Positions 10,634 through 20,092 of a stretch of 64,000 nucleotides of DNA are shown one piece after another. Source of the DNA: Candidatus Puniceispirillum sp. (GTDB lineage Bacteria > Pseudomonadota > Alphaproteobacteria > Puniceispirillales > Puniceispirillaceae); contig JAOEVD010000007.1 in the NCBI GenBank assembly GCA_028383305.1, positions 35,538 to 99,537 on the forward strand. Direction: 5' to 3'. The position numbers were made by a program, and so were the translations under genes. A model generated the notes under the pieces. It had not been told where the DNA came from. It searched no databases and saw only the letters and a program-made list of their open reading frames with translations. Numbering within the stretch: the stretch's first letter is position 1; the number at the start of each line of letters is the position of its first letter.

Positions 10634-11623
10634 TTAAAGGAAACCAAGCTTCTTCATCAAGCCTTCGATTTCTTTTTCCTGTTGCTCAAGGAAAACCCTG
10701 AACTGATCACCAGAATTATGAATATTTTCCCAACCGTTTCGAGAGCGTACTGCCTCCCACTCCGAGGTTTTATACATTGCTGCGATAGCGCCTTGATAAG
10801 CCGCTAGCTTATCTTTTGGCAAGCCAGGAGCGGCAAAGAACCCCCGCCAATTAACAAAGGAAGTGTTTATGCCCTGTTCTTTCATGGTTTTAGCATTAGG
10901 ATAAGCAGACACTCTATCGTTTGAGGTAACACCAATAATATTAACCTCCCCTGCCTTTGCCATCGCTACAGCTTCAGAGAATCCGGTAGAAAGAGCTTTA
11001 ATCTCTCCGGAAAGCAAGCCTGCCATTGCTTTACCACCAGCATCGTATGCTACGTATTTGACATCGGTTGGGTTCGCTCCAGCAGCCTGCATCACCATTG
11101 CCGCGACCAAATGATCCATGCCACCAGGAACTGAACCTCCCCCAACAGCAACACCGTTCGGGTCAGCTTTGTACGCTGTAACCAAATCACTCATGTTTTT
11201 AATTTTGGAGTTCGATGGAACAACAAGGGCTGCATAATCTCCAATCGTTCCAGCGACCAAAGTTAGATCCCGAAAGTTTTGTGGAAACACCTTTGTGAGC
11301 GAACGAATGACAATTGGAGTCGAATTTACCATCAATGTGCCATGATTGCTCTTGGCATTCTCAATCAAATACCCAATAGCTTTGCCGCCACCGCCACCAG
11401 ACATGTTTTCATATGTTGCAGATCCAACCAGCCCAGATTTGGTTAATGCTTCTCCAGTCCCTCTTGCGGTTCCATCCCAACCACCGCCGGCTCCACCAGG
11501 AATCAGAAAATGAATTGAGTCTACTTTCTGATGGCCGCCTGCATAACTGAAACTTGATATCATAATAGCAGAGGCCGCTGCAGCAGCAGCAAAAGCGCGT
11601 CGTGTAAACAATATTTTAGACAT
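10634..11623 (-). CDS. tctC: Tripartite tricarboxylate transporter substrate-binding protein, TctC family
   Basis: Signal peptide; IHFLIPGGAGGGWDGTARGTGEAL typical of TctC/BUG proteins. Confidence 0.9.
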   Translation of the reverse strand: MSKILFTRRAFAAAAAASAIMISSFSYAGGHQKVDSIHFLIPGGAGGGWDGTARGTGEALTKSGLVGSATYENMSGGGGGKAIGYLIENAKSNHGTLMVNSTPIVIRSLTKVFPQNFRDLTLVAGTIGDYAALVVPSNSKIKNMSDLVTAYKADPNGVAVGGGSVPGGMDHLVAAMVMQAAGANPTDVKYVAYDAGGKAMAGLLSGEIKALSTGFSEAVAMAKAGEVNIIGVTSNDRVSAYPNAKTMKEQGINTSFVNWRGFFAAPGLPKDKLAAYQGAIAAMYKTSEWEAVRSRNGWENIHNSGDQFRVFLEQQEKEIEGLMKKLGFL

Positions 11624-11741
11624 TGTTATCTCCCTTTAATGTCTCGCACCCACCAATATCAATTCAACGGGGTGCTTTACCACGAGATCTAAACCCACTA
11701 ACCTGACAACAACCTGACACCGCCTAAATGAAAAAAGTGAC

Positions 11742-12413
11742 ATGAAAGTACTGATTATAGAGGATACCGCAGAACTGGCAGAAGCATTGATTGATTTCTT
11801 CGTAATTGGGGGACACAGTGCTGACAGTGCCGGCGACCTGGCATCAGCTTACGATTTTTTATCGGTCTCACATTTTGATTTAATTCTTTTAGATATCATG
11901 TTGCCAGACGGAGATGGTCGAAGTTTATTACGATCTGTTCGCGAAAAAAATGATAACATTCCAATAATTGTGATGACTGCAAAATCCGAAATCTCGGACC
12001 GAATAGATGTGCTTGACATTGGGGCGGATGATTACATCGTCAAGCCATTTGAGTTTGCAGAACTGGAAGCGAGATGTCGCGCAGTTCTGAGACGTCACAA
12101 CGGTCAAAATCAAATCAAACTAAACTTTGGAAAAGTTAACCTTTTTCCACTTCTCGCAATGTTAGAATTTGGCGACGAGCAACAACAATTGCGAAATCGC
12201 GAACTTCGACTTCTCGAAATTTTCTTTAGCTCGCCAAAAATATTGTTTTCAAAAGAGCAGCTCACAGACAGGCTTTTTTCAATATCTGAGGACATAACTG
12301 AGAACGCAATTGAAGTTTACATTGCTAGGATAAGAAAAAAGCTTATCGGTAGCGGGTTAGAAATCACAACCGTAAGGGGGCTTGGCTATCGTCTCACAGA
12401 ACAAAATACATAA
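11742..12413 (+). CDS. OmpR/PhoB-family response regulator (TctD-like)
   Basis: MKVLIIEDTAELAEAL, LILLDIMLPDGDGRSLL, DDYIVKPFEFAELEARCRA, C-terminal winged helix VYIARIRKKL. Confidence 0.9.
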   Translation: MKVLIIEDTAELAEALIDFFVIGGHSADSAGDLASAYDFLSVSHFDLILLDIMLPDGDGRSLLRSVREKNDNIPIIVMTAKSEISDRIDVLDIGADDYIVKPFEFAELEARCRAVLRRHNGQNQIKLNFGKVNLFPLLAMLEFGDEQQQLRNRELRLLEIFFSSPKILFSKEQLTDRLFSISEDITENAIEVYIARIRKKLIGSGLEITTVRGLGYRLTEQNT

Positions 12414-13791
12414 AAAATTGAAAACAACGTTTTCAATAAAAAAGCGCTTGATGTTGTTATTGGGCACAGTTGCACTAGGTATATCTGCTGCAAGTTATGC
12501 ACTAATATATACTGTTGTTGCTCAGACTGTTAGCGCAACACAAGACCGCCTTTTGTCAGCAGCCATAGCATCGATTGTTGATAAGCTTTACACAGAGGAC
12601 AAGGAATTTAGCTTAGACTTGCCCTATGACACTTTTTCTCTACTTGGAGCAATAGGTGAAGACAGAGTTTTCTATAAAATCAGTAAAAGAGATGAAACCA
12701 TCACAGGGTATGGAGACCTGCCAAGCGTATCAAAACCTGGCAGCCTTCTGAAGCCATCCTTTGAAGAGTTTGTTTATCGAAATAAGACGGTAAGGGTGGC
12801 TGCTGCCAATTACCCTCTAATCATCTCTGGTCAGACAGAAATCATAACTATACATATAGCCCAAACAAAAAACTTTGAAGAAGCAACCCTACGAAAAATA
12901 GGGGAAAACTTTATCCCACTGATAATAATTTTCTTGCTTGCACTCATTTTGCTAGCATTAATTGCCGCAAATCTAATCACAAAACCATTAAACCAATTCG
13001 CAAATAAAATTAAACAGCGTGGTCCAAATGATCTTCGCGATATCACCCAGGAAATACCTGAGGAAATCATCCCAGTCTTAAAATCTTTCAATGGCCTGAT
13101 CGCCAAATTGAGAAACACTCTGCAGCAAACTGAGACCTTTATCGCTGAGGCTGCACATCACATCAGGACACCATTAGCAGTCGTTAGATCTGAGAGCGAG
13201 CTTGCGTTACGCAAATCAAAGACACCCGAGAACAGAAATCATCTCAGGAAAATAATTCGTTCAGTTGACCAAACTAATAGATCGGCAACCCAACTACTTG
13301 ACCATGCAATGGTTCTTTATCGTGCAGAGCGTCCAGAAAAGGTGAGTCTTGTTTTAAACGAGTGCATGTCAAATCTCGTACAGCAATTTGAACCAGCAGC
13401 AAGTTTGAAAGACGTAATTATACACTTTGCGTCTGTTGTTGATATTGCCACAACTATGAAGGTTGATAGAAACCTATTTGAAACAGCCGTTCGTAATATA
13501 CTCGATAATGCCATCAAATATTCACCAGCTGAAAAACAAATCGATATCAAGTGCCTAACTTCACGAGGCAAATATAAAATCGAAATTACAAATGAATACA
13601 ACGGCATCAAAAAATTAAAAATCAACGGCCTTTTCAAAAAATTTAAGCGTGGTTCGAATGCAAGCGAAATAGCCGGGTCTGGATTAGGATTGAGTATTGC
13701 CCGTGAAGCCATAGTCGCTTCAAAAGGAGATTTAAAAATACGACAATATGACGGGAATTTAGTATGCGCTACATTAACTTTGCCATTGTAA
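12382..13791 (+). CDS. Sensor histidine kinase (TctE-like)
   Basis: TTG start overlapping the regulator; H-box EAAHHIRTPLAVVRSESEL, N-box NILDNAIKYSP, G-box GSGLGLSIAREA. Confidence 0.88.
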   Translation: MAIVSQNKIHKKLKTTFSIKKRLMLLLGTVALGISAASYALIYTVVAQTVSATQDRLLSAAIASIVDKLYTEDKEFSLDLPYDTFSLLGAIGEDRVFYKISKRDETITGYGDLPSVSKPGSLLKPSFEEFVYRNKTVRVAAANYPLIISGQTEIITIHIAQTKNFEEATLRKIGENFIPLIIIFLLALILLALIAANLITKPLNQFANKIKQRGPNDLRDITQEIPEEIIPVLKSFNGLIAKLRNTLQQTETFIAEAAHHIRTPLAVVRSESELALRKSKTPENRNHLRKIIRSVDQTNRSATQLLDHAMVLYRAERPEKVSLVLNECMSNLVQQFEPAASLKDVIIHFASVVDIATTMKVDRNLFETAVRNILDNAIKYSPAEKQIDIKCLTSRGKYKIEITNEYNGIKKLKINGLFKKFKRGSNASEIAGSGLGLSIAREAIVASKGDLKIRQYDGNLVCATLTLPL

Positions 13792-14789
13792 TGGTTTTCT
13801 GGGCAGCACCTGTGTTTGGGTTGACGGTCGAATCTGTGTCGGACTATGGCCCATCAGACCAGGCTGTGCATCTTGAAATACTGTCCTCAACAGACAAAGA
13901 AATTTTTGAACCGGTTTTACAGAGATTTGTCGCTGAGTTCCCTGAAAAGAGGATCCGTTACACCGTAGCCTCAACCACTGATATTTCTGCGTCTATTTCT
14001 AAATCTCAAAAAAACTTTGATTTGGTTATGTCCTCAGCAATGGACCTTCAAATAAAATTGGCCAATGACGGTTTGGCAGCATCATTGGACTTGCCCGATT
14101 ACCTCAATGTTCCAGATTGGAGTATATGGCAAGACCGTTTGGTAGGTTTTTCTGCTGAACCGATAGTGATGGTGGTTTCCCGAAAAGATTTTGTTGGCAA
14201 ACACGTACCAGAAACCAGGAGAGAGTTGATAACTCTTATACGTAACGAACCCAATTTCTTCAGAGAAAAGGTGATAACATATGACGTTAACACATCTGGA
14301 GCGGGCTTTTTATTTGCCTCTCAGGATGTCAGACAATCAGATTCATTTTGGCGATTGGCTGAAGTTTTTGGGGGCATAAAAACCAAGTTAGTGTGCTGCT
14401 CTGGAAACATGCTTGATGAATTAGAGAGTGGAAAAAGTGTACTTGCCTATAACCTGATTGGTTCTTATGCCGAACAACATGCCAAAACCAGAAGAAATTT
14501 GCAGGTAGTTTATCCAAAAGATTATACACTAATTTTATTGCGCTCGGCCTTGATACCTCGCGAGTCAAAAAACAAACAAGCAGCTCGGCAGTTTCTTACT
14601 TATCTTTTGAGCGAGCGTGGACAAAGTCATATGACCAAAACAACTGGATTGTTATCACCAAAAAGCCAAAGCAAATTAAATCAAAGTAATTTTAAACCCA
14701 TTCGACTAGACACCGGGCTTCTCGTGTATCTGGACAGACTAAAAAGAAAGAGGTTTCTGCGTGAGTGGAACGAGGCATTGGTACAATGA
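13764..14789 (+). CDS. Periplasmic extracellular solute-binding protein (ABC/Fe3+-type fold)
   Basis: Signal peptide, SSTDKEIFEPVLQRFVAEFPEKRIRYTVAST; overlaps end of the kinase gene. Confidence 0.75.
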   Translation: MRYINFAIVMVFWAAPVFGLTVESVSDYGPSDQAVHLEILSSTDKEIFEPVLQRFVAEFPEKRIRYTVASTTDISASISKSQKNFDLVMSSAMDLQIKLANDGLAASLDLPDYLNVPDWSIWQDRLVGFSAEPIVMVVSRKDFVGKHVPETRRELITLIRNEPNFFREKVITYDVNTSGAGFLFASQDVRQSDSFWRLAEVFGGIKTKLVCCSGNMLDELESGKSVLAYNLIGSYAEQHAKTRRNLQVVYPKDYTLILLRSALIPRESKNKQAARQFLTYLLSERGQSHMTKTTGLLSPKSQSKLNQSNFKPIRLDTGLLVYLDRLKRKRFLREWNEALVQ

Positions 14790-14852
14790 TCAAGCCTTTC
14801 GTTTGAAAATATTTTTGGCCTTTGGCTAAAACTCTGGAATTAGGAATTAAAA

Positions 14853-15647
14853 TTGCCTGAAGGTCACACAATCCACAGAGCCGCGAGGGATCATCACCGA
14901 ACACTCGCTCGCCAGAAACTGACTGTTTCTTCACCACAGGGGAGGTTTTCCGAGGGTGCCTCACTTATTAACGAGCAAATATGTTCAGCTGTTGAGGCAT
15001 TTGGTAAACATCTTCTTTATAAGTTTAATAACGAATATACACTGCATATACATTTGGGGCTATTCGGCCGAATTCGAAAACAAAAATTACCATTAGCAGA
15101 GCCAAAGAGCTCCGTGCGTATCCGCTTGATAGGCAAAAAATATCTTGTGGACATAATTGGCCCAACTATTTGCGAGGTCTTAGATCAAAAAGGGGTGATG
15201 GCCCTCATTGGTCGAATAGGACCAGATGTTTTACGCCCCGATGCAAATCCTGACTTTGCTTTTGAAAAGATAAAACGAAGCAAAGCACCAATTGGTCGCC
15301 TGATTATGGATCAATCTATTATGGCAGGAATTGGTAACATATATCGCTCAGAAATCTTATGGCGCCAGGCAATACACCCTGAAACGCCCGGCAGAGCAAT
15401 TGACCGGCAGACTTTTAATCGAATTTGGGACGACGCTTGCGCCTTGCTTGCTATTGGTGTTGAGCGGAATGCTATAATAACGATATTTGACGGGCAATTA
15501 TCAAAAAAACGATATGGTGAAAAATTCAATATCTTTGGGAAAGCCAACTGCCCAAAGTGTGAAGGTGAGATAAGGCGTTTTGAGATTAGTGGACGACGAA
15601 CTTTTGTATGTGACACCTGCCAGCCTCTTATGAGGCAACTGGGTTAA
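14853..15647 (+). CDS. Fpg/Nei-family DNA glycosylase (endonuclease VIII-like)
   Basis: TTG start, MPEGHTIHRAARDH, MDQSIMAGIGNIYRSEILW, zinc finger CPKC-x14-CDTC. Confidence 0.88.
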   Translation: MPEGHTIHRAARDHHRTLARQKLTVSSPQGRFSEGASLINEQICSAVEAFGKHLLYKFNNEYTLHIHLGLFGRIRKQKLPLAEPKSSVRIRLIGKKYLVDIIGPTICEVLDQKGVMALIGRIGPDVLRPDANPDFAFEKIKRSKAPIGRLIMDQSIMAGIGNIYRSEILWRQAIHPETPGRAIDRQTFNRIWDDACALLAIGVERNAIITIFDGQLSKKRYGEKFNIFGKANCPKCEGEIRRFEISGRRTFVCDTCQPLMRQLG

Positions 15648-16136
15648 CGTGGGTCAATAGTTTCGGCAATTTTAAAATTACACAGTTCAGGTGGTTCAGC
15701 CGGCCCAACAACTCATAACCAAATCGTCAAGTGAAAATATAGAAAAGGCGTACTTCCAAAGCACTAAGGTTAACTTGAACCACTCATTTTAAATCATAAC
15801 GTTTAATCTCGAGGGCTGGATCTTCTCCAGACCCTTCTACGAGCGCTTGGGTAAAATAGCGGAGAACGTATCAAACCGTTACAAAACGGGAGAAAATTTT
15901 CACAAGCTACCCTTCATTCAGCAGTATTGTATTGGTTATTTCAGGGCGATACATTACGATTCAAACTATTGAACTTGGCTCCTTCGAGACCCATTGCACT
16001 GTAGTGCTTATCATTTTCTAATAGTTTGAGTGGGCTAGGCTTCGGCTTTCTCTTATCAGACAACGCGTGCCGCGAGAGAAGTGCATTCCTTCAAGTCTAA
16101 GCCGCATTGGGTTCGTAAAAAGAATAGGATTGTTAA

Positions 16137-17591
16137 ATGTCGGTGACGCCCTCCAGTGCTTCCAAACTTCCGGCCAGTGATTATGTTATTTTTGGAGGAA
16201 CTGGCGATCTGTCTTTTCGCAAGATTTTCCCGGCCTTTTTCTGGCGGTATCTTGATGGCCAATTGACAGATGATTTTCGGCTTTTTGCCACTTCGCGACG
16301 GGCGTTCAACACCAGGGATTTCGCTGAGGCCCTGCGACCATTCTGTGAAGATGCATTTGCCAGCGGCTACGCGACAGAGGAGCGCTGGCAGGCGTTTCTA
16401 AAAATAATCCAAATTGTGATTATGGATGTTGCCAACGGCGATGGTGTAGGCAGCCTCGTCACTCAAATTAGGGAAAAAGCCAGCATTGATCGTCCGACTA
16501 TCTTTTATCTGGCAATCGCGCCGAGCCTTTTCGGCTCCGCCGTGCAGATGTTGAAGACTGCTGGGTTGGCAAGCCCACAAGCTCGGTTGGTTGTAGAAAA
16601 ACCATTGGGCAATGACAGCGCATCATCGCGCACGATAAACGAAAAACTGTCCGCAGTATTTAACGAGAGTCAGATATACCGGATTGACCATTATCTGGGC
16701 AAAGAAACAGTACAAAACCTAATGGTATTGCGCTTTGCCAATGTGATTTTTGAGTCCCTATGGAGCAATCAGCACATTGATCATGTCCAGATCACCGTGG
16801 CCGAGACAATTGGTGTTGGCAAACGCGCCGACTATTACGACAGATTTGGCGCAACCCGAGACATGGTTCAGAACCACCTTTTGCAATTGGTGTGTTTGGT
16901 AGCAATGGAACCGCCAACCTATTTTGCCGCTGATCAGGTGCGTGACGAAAAACTGCGCGTATTACGAGCACTACGCCCCCTGTCATTGGATGACTTGGCA
17001 TTGGGGCAATATGCTGGTTATCGTGAGGAATTGGGCGAGGCTTCCAACACCGAGACCTATGTGGCAATGAGGCTTTCGATTGACAATTGGCGGTGGGCAG
17101 GCGTCCCTTTCTATATTCGTACGGGTAAAAAACTAGAACAGCAGGCTTCTGAGATTATAATCACCTTCAAAAACCTGGCCCATGACATCTTTGCCAAAAG
17201 TGGTGGTGATAAGCTTTCTGACTATCCGAACCGATTGGTAATCCGCTTGCAGCCAAGTGAGGGCTTGCGTTTACACATGACCTCAAAACAACCTGGCCCT
17301 GGCGGTATGCGGTTGTCCCCATCTGATTTGAATCTGAGCTTTGAAGAGACGTTTGAAGAACGATTGCCAGATGCGTACGAAAGGCTGTTGATGGATACGG
17401 CGCGAGGCAACCAGACTCTTTTCATGCGTGGTGACGAAGTGATGGCCGCTTGGAGCTTTATTGACCCAATATTAGCTATGTCTGCAAACATCGCACCAGC
17501 AAGATATGTAACAGGATCAATGGGGCCTGATGACACGCTTTTAGAGATGGATGGGCGTCAATGGATTGATCCGGATCAGGATTGGCGATGA
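16137..17591 (+). CDS. zwf: Glucose-6-phosphate 1-dehydrogenase
   Basis: FGGTGDLSFRK, RIDHYLGKETVQNLMVLRFAN, VPFYIRTGKKL. Confidence 0.93.
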   Translation: MSVTPSSASKLPASDYVIFGGTGDLSFRKIFPAFFWRYLDGQLTDDFRLFATSRRAFNTRDFAEALRPFCEDAFASGYATEERWQAFLKIIQIVIMDVANGDGVGSLVTQIREKASIDRPTIFYLAIAPSLFGSAVQMLKTAGLASPQARLVVEKPLGNDSASSRTINEKLSAVFNESQIYRIDHYLGKETVQNLMVLRFANVIFESLWSNQHIDHVQITVAETIGVGKRADYYDRFGATRDMVQNHLLQLVCLVAMEPPTYFAADQVRDEKLRVLRALRPLSLDDLALGQYAGYREELGEASNTETYVAMRLSIDNWRWAGVPFYIRTGKKLEQQASEIIITFKNLAHDIFAKSGGDKLSDYPNRLVIRLQPSEGLRLHMTSKQPGPGGMRLSPSDLNLSFEETFEERLPDAYERLLMDTARGNQTLFMRGDEVMAAWSFIDPILAMSANIAPARYVTGSMGPDDTLLEMDGRQWIDPDQDWR

Positions 17592-18205
17592 TTGTTGTAA
17601 ATCAAATAACGGCCGCATTAGCTTCTGGCATCGCTCAACGAGGCAGCGCCAGTTTTGTAGTGCCAGGTGGGTCCAGCCCAGCTTTTATTTTTAAGGCGTT
17701 AGCCAACGGCGAGTATAGCACCGATGTTGATTGGGCGAGAGTAACCATCACCCTTGTCGATGATCGTCAGGTACGAGGCAATCACAATGACAGCAACCGC
17801 AAACTTATCCGAGCACAATTATTACGTGGACCTGTGGTCGCCGCAAAATTCTTGCCGCTAACCATTGCCGGACCTGTGACGAAAATGGACCGGCCTTTTG
17901 ATGTGATGTTGTTAGGCATAGGGCTCGATGGACATTTTGCTTCACTATTTCCGTCGATGGTGGGTGATGCGGCGATGAATGTTAATACCGCGCCCGCAAT
18001 TATCCAGACTGAGCCAGAAGGGGACCCTCTGTGTCCGCGTATTTCAATGAATTTACCTATGATTTTACAATCGCGTTTGGTGTTTTTATTGGTCAAGGGT
18101 GCAGCCAAACAAGAAATTCTTAGAGCTGCACAAACAGATCAGTCGTTGCCAGTGCATCATTTAATTACGCAAACTGTCAAATCAATCCAAATCGTAACCC
18201 AATAA
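17582..18205 (+). CDS. pgl: 6-phosphogluconolactonase
   Basis: VVPGGSSPAFIFKAL, VTITLVDDRQVRGNHNDSN, GIGLDGHFASLFPSM; overlaps the zwf stop. Confidence 0.85.
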   Translation: MAMIVVNQITAALASGIAQRGSASFVVPGGSSPAFIFKALANGEYSTDVDWARVTITLVDDRQVRGNHNDSNRKLIRAQLLRGPVVAAKFLPLTIAGPVTKMDRPFDVMLLGIGLDGHFASLFPSMVGDAAMNVNTAPAIIQTEPEGDPLCPRISMNLPMILQSRLVFLLVKGAAKQEILRAAQTDQSLPVHHLITQTVKSIQIVTQ

Positions 18206-18235
18206 TCGGCTTACAAGGATTAAGAAGAGGATCTC

Positions 18236-18784
18236 ATGGCCAAGTTGCATGACCGCGTAGCAGAGGTTCAGGAACGCATCCGCCGGCGCAGTGCCGCCAG
18301 TCAAATTGCCTATCTTGATGAAATAATGATGATGCGCCAATCACCAGACTCTAACCGGCGGCAGATATCCTGCTCGAACATGGCTCATGCGGCCAAAGAA
18401 GCTGGTGCACACTTCGCGGTATCACCTGGGACCACACAGGCAGTGATTGATGGTTGTGAAGCGGCGGATCTGCCATTGCTGCCAGGCGCTAGCACCGTCT
18501 CCGAAATGATGCATTTGCTGGAAGCTGGTTTCACTACAATGAAGTTTTTTCCAGCTAGCGCAGCTGGTGGCACGAGCTTGATAAGATCATTGACCAGCCC
18601 CCTACCACAGATAAAAATCTGCCCAACAGGAGACATTTCAGCAATTTCTGCGCCGGAGTGGCTGGCATTGCCAAATGTGGAATGCGTAGGAGGATCATGG
18701 GTAGCACCACAAAACCTGATCAATGCGGGTGATTTTGCCGCTATAGAGGCCTTAGCAACTGAAGCCGCATCTTTGACTGGCTAG
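18236..18784 (+). pseudogene. In-frame deletion fusion: N-terminal about 50 aa of phosphogluconate dehydratase (Edd) joined to C-terminal about 130 aa of KDPG aldolase (Eda)
   Basis: MAKLHDRVAEVQERIRRRSAASQIAYLDEI...NRRQISCSNMAHA matches Edd N-terminus; AKEAGAHFAVSPGTTQ...MKFFPASAAGG...CPTGDIS...CVGGSWVAP matches Eda C-terminus. Confidence 0.85.
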
Positions 18785-19287
18785 GCGTGCACCTCTCTTA
18801 CCTTCAGTAATGCATTAGACAGACCCACCTGCGCCCCCCGCAATCCGGCGTTTGGATCTACACTCAGCCAAACCGGTAAGCTTGTGGTTAGGTGGCTTTC
18901 CTTGCCAATCTTCTGAATACGCGCGGCGAGTTGGCTTTTATCAATGAGTGGGGCCAGTTGCGAAACAATACCACCAGCCAGAACCACACCACCCCAGGCA
19001 CCAATTGTCAGTACATTATTCGCGATTACTGTCCCCAGCATGTTGAGCATCATCACCGCTGCATCCCGGCAGGGGCCGGCTTCAGCAACAGCCGCTGCAC
19101 CAATTTTTGGCGCGCTCATCTCTGGTTCATCAGGTTTATCACGTATCAAAAAGCGATAGATATTCTCTAGCCCACCACCACTAACCATATGTTCTGCTGA
19201 AACATAGCCCTGCGCGCGCCTAATAAAACCATAAAGTGCCTGTTCAGCTTCCGATTTTGGGGCAAAATGAGCACAAAAAAGGCGCTA
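18781..19287 (-). pseudogene. Glucokinase, 5'-truncated remnant
   Basis: VSGGGLENIYRFL and GGVVLAGGIVSQLAPLI are glucokinase C-terminal; same frame continues upstream as RLFCAHFAPKSEAEQALYGFIRRAQGYVSAEHMVSGG to an in-frame TAG near 19290, with no N-terminal ATP-binding half. Confidence 0.75.
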
Positions 19288-19547
19288 AACATCAGAATTC
19301 CAGGTCACTTTTCGCATATTTAGTATCGAAGGTTACCTGTTACAATCTTAGGAGGGTTTGTTGACAGAGTTGCTGAAAAGAGTGCGAAAATCGGTTTCCC
19401 GTTGACCGTCAACTCCAACGAGTTGAATCTCAAGACTACCATCTTGAATTTTACCAAGTTTTGTTATTGTTTTTGATAATTGTATGTGCAGCACTAAATA
19501 CCTATTATCAAACATCAATTTTATGATTTTAATTTGAGGCTGGTTAA

Positions 19548-19994
19548 TTGATACGTTCCCTTTTTCTTATGCCGTTTATCACAGCTGTTGGTATCAATGT
19601 TTGCCCAGCTAGTGCGGCGAATGAGGGAAACCATGGTATTTCATGCGGTGATCACCGCTATTTCATTGAAACATCATGGTTTGGCGCAGACGTTAGAATT
19701 ATAAATATTAATGATAATGCTGCGACTGACCATCCATATTGCCAATCAAATGCCGCCGACCAGATGGTGGCCAAACTTTCAATCAATGGCGATGATATTT
19801 GGTGCGTAAAAACATTCTATATTTCAATGGACAGACAACCAATTGCAAAAACATCGCGCTTATTAAGCCTCGCATTGGGGCAGGTTGTTGAATATGAATA
19901 TGTTTGGCGCGGCGGTGAATGGGTGAAAACTGATATACGCAACCTCAATTGTGCCGTTAACAAAGAGCCCAAAAGACAAAAGATTTTCGATTAG
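19548..19994 (+). CDS. Hypothetical secreted protein
   Basis: 148 aa ORF, N-terminal signal peptide, several Cys residues. Confidence 0.55.
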   Translation: MIRSLFLMPFITAVGINVCPASAANEGNHGISCGDHRYFIETSWFGADVRIININDNAATDHPYCQSNAADQMVAKLSINGDDIWCVKTFYISMDRQPIAKTSRLLSLALGQVVEYEYVWRGGEWVKTDIRNLNCAVNKEPKRQKIFD

Positions 19995-20092
19995 ATGGGC
20001 AGTTACCGCATGCCCGCAACAATTGATAAATAAAACCGATCATCAAACATATAAGGCTTGGTAAGATCGATCTAAGAGATACAAAGTGCGTT

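Noticed and set aside
17582-18205. pgl considered as a pseudogene because of unusual residues (VDDRQVRG, GHFASLFP)
   Set aside because: Full length, with the core family motifs still present; substitutions alone do not show inactivation.
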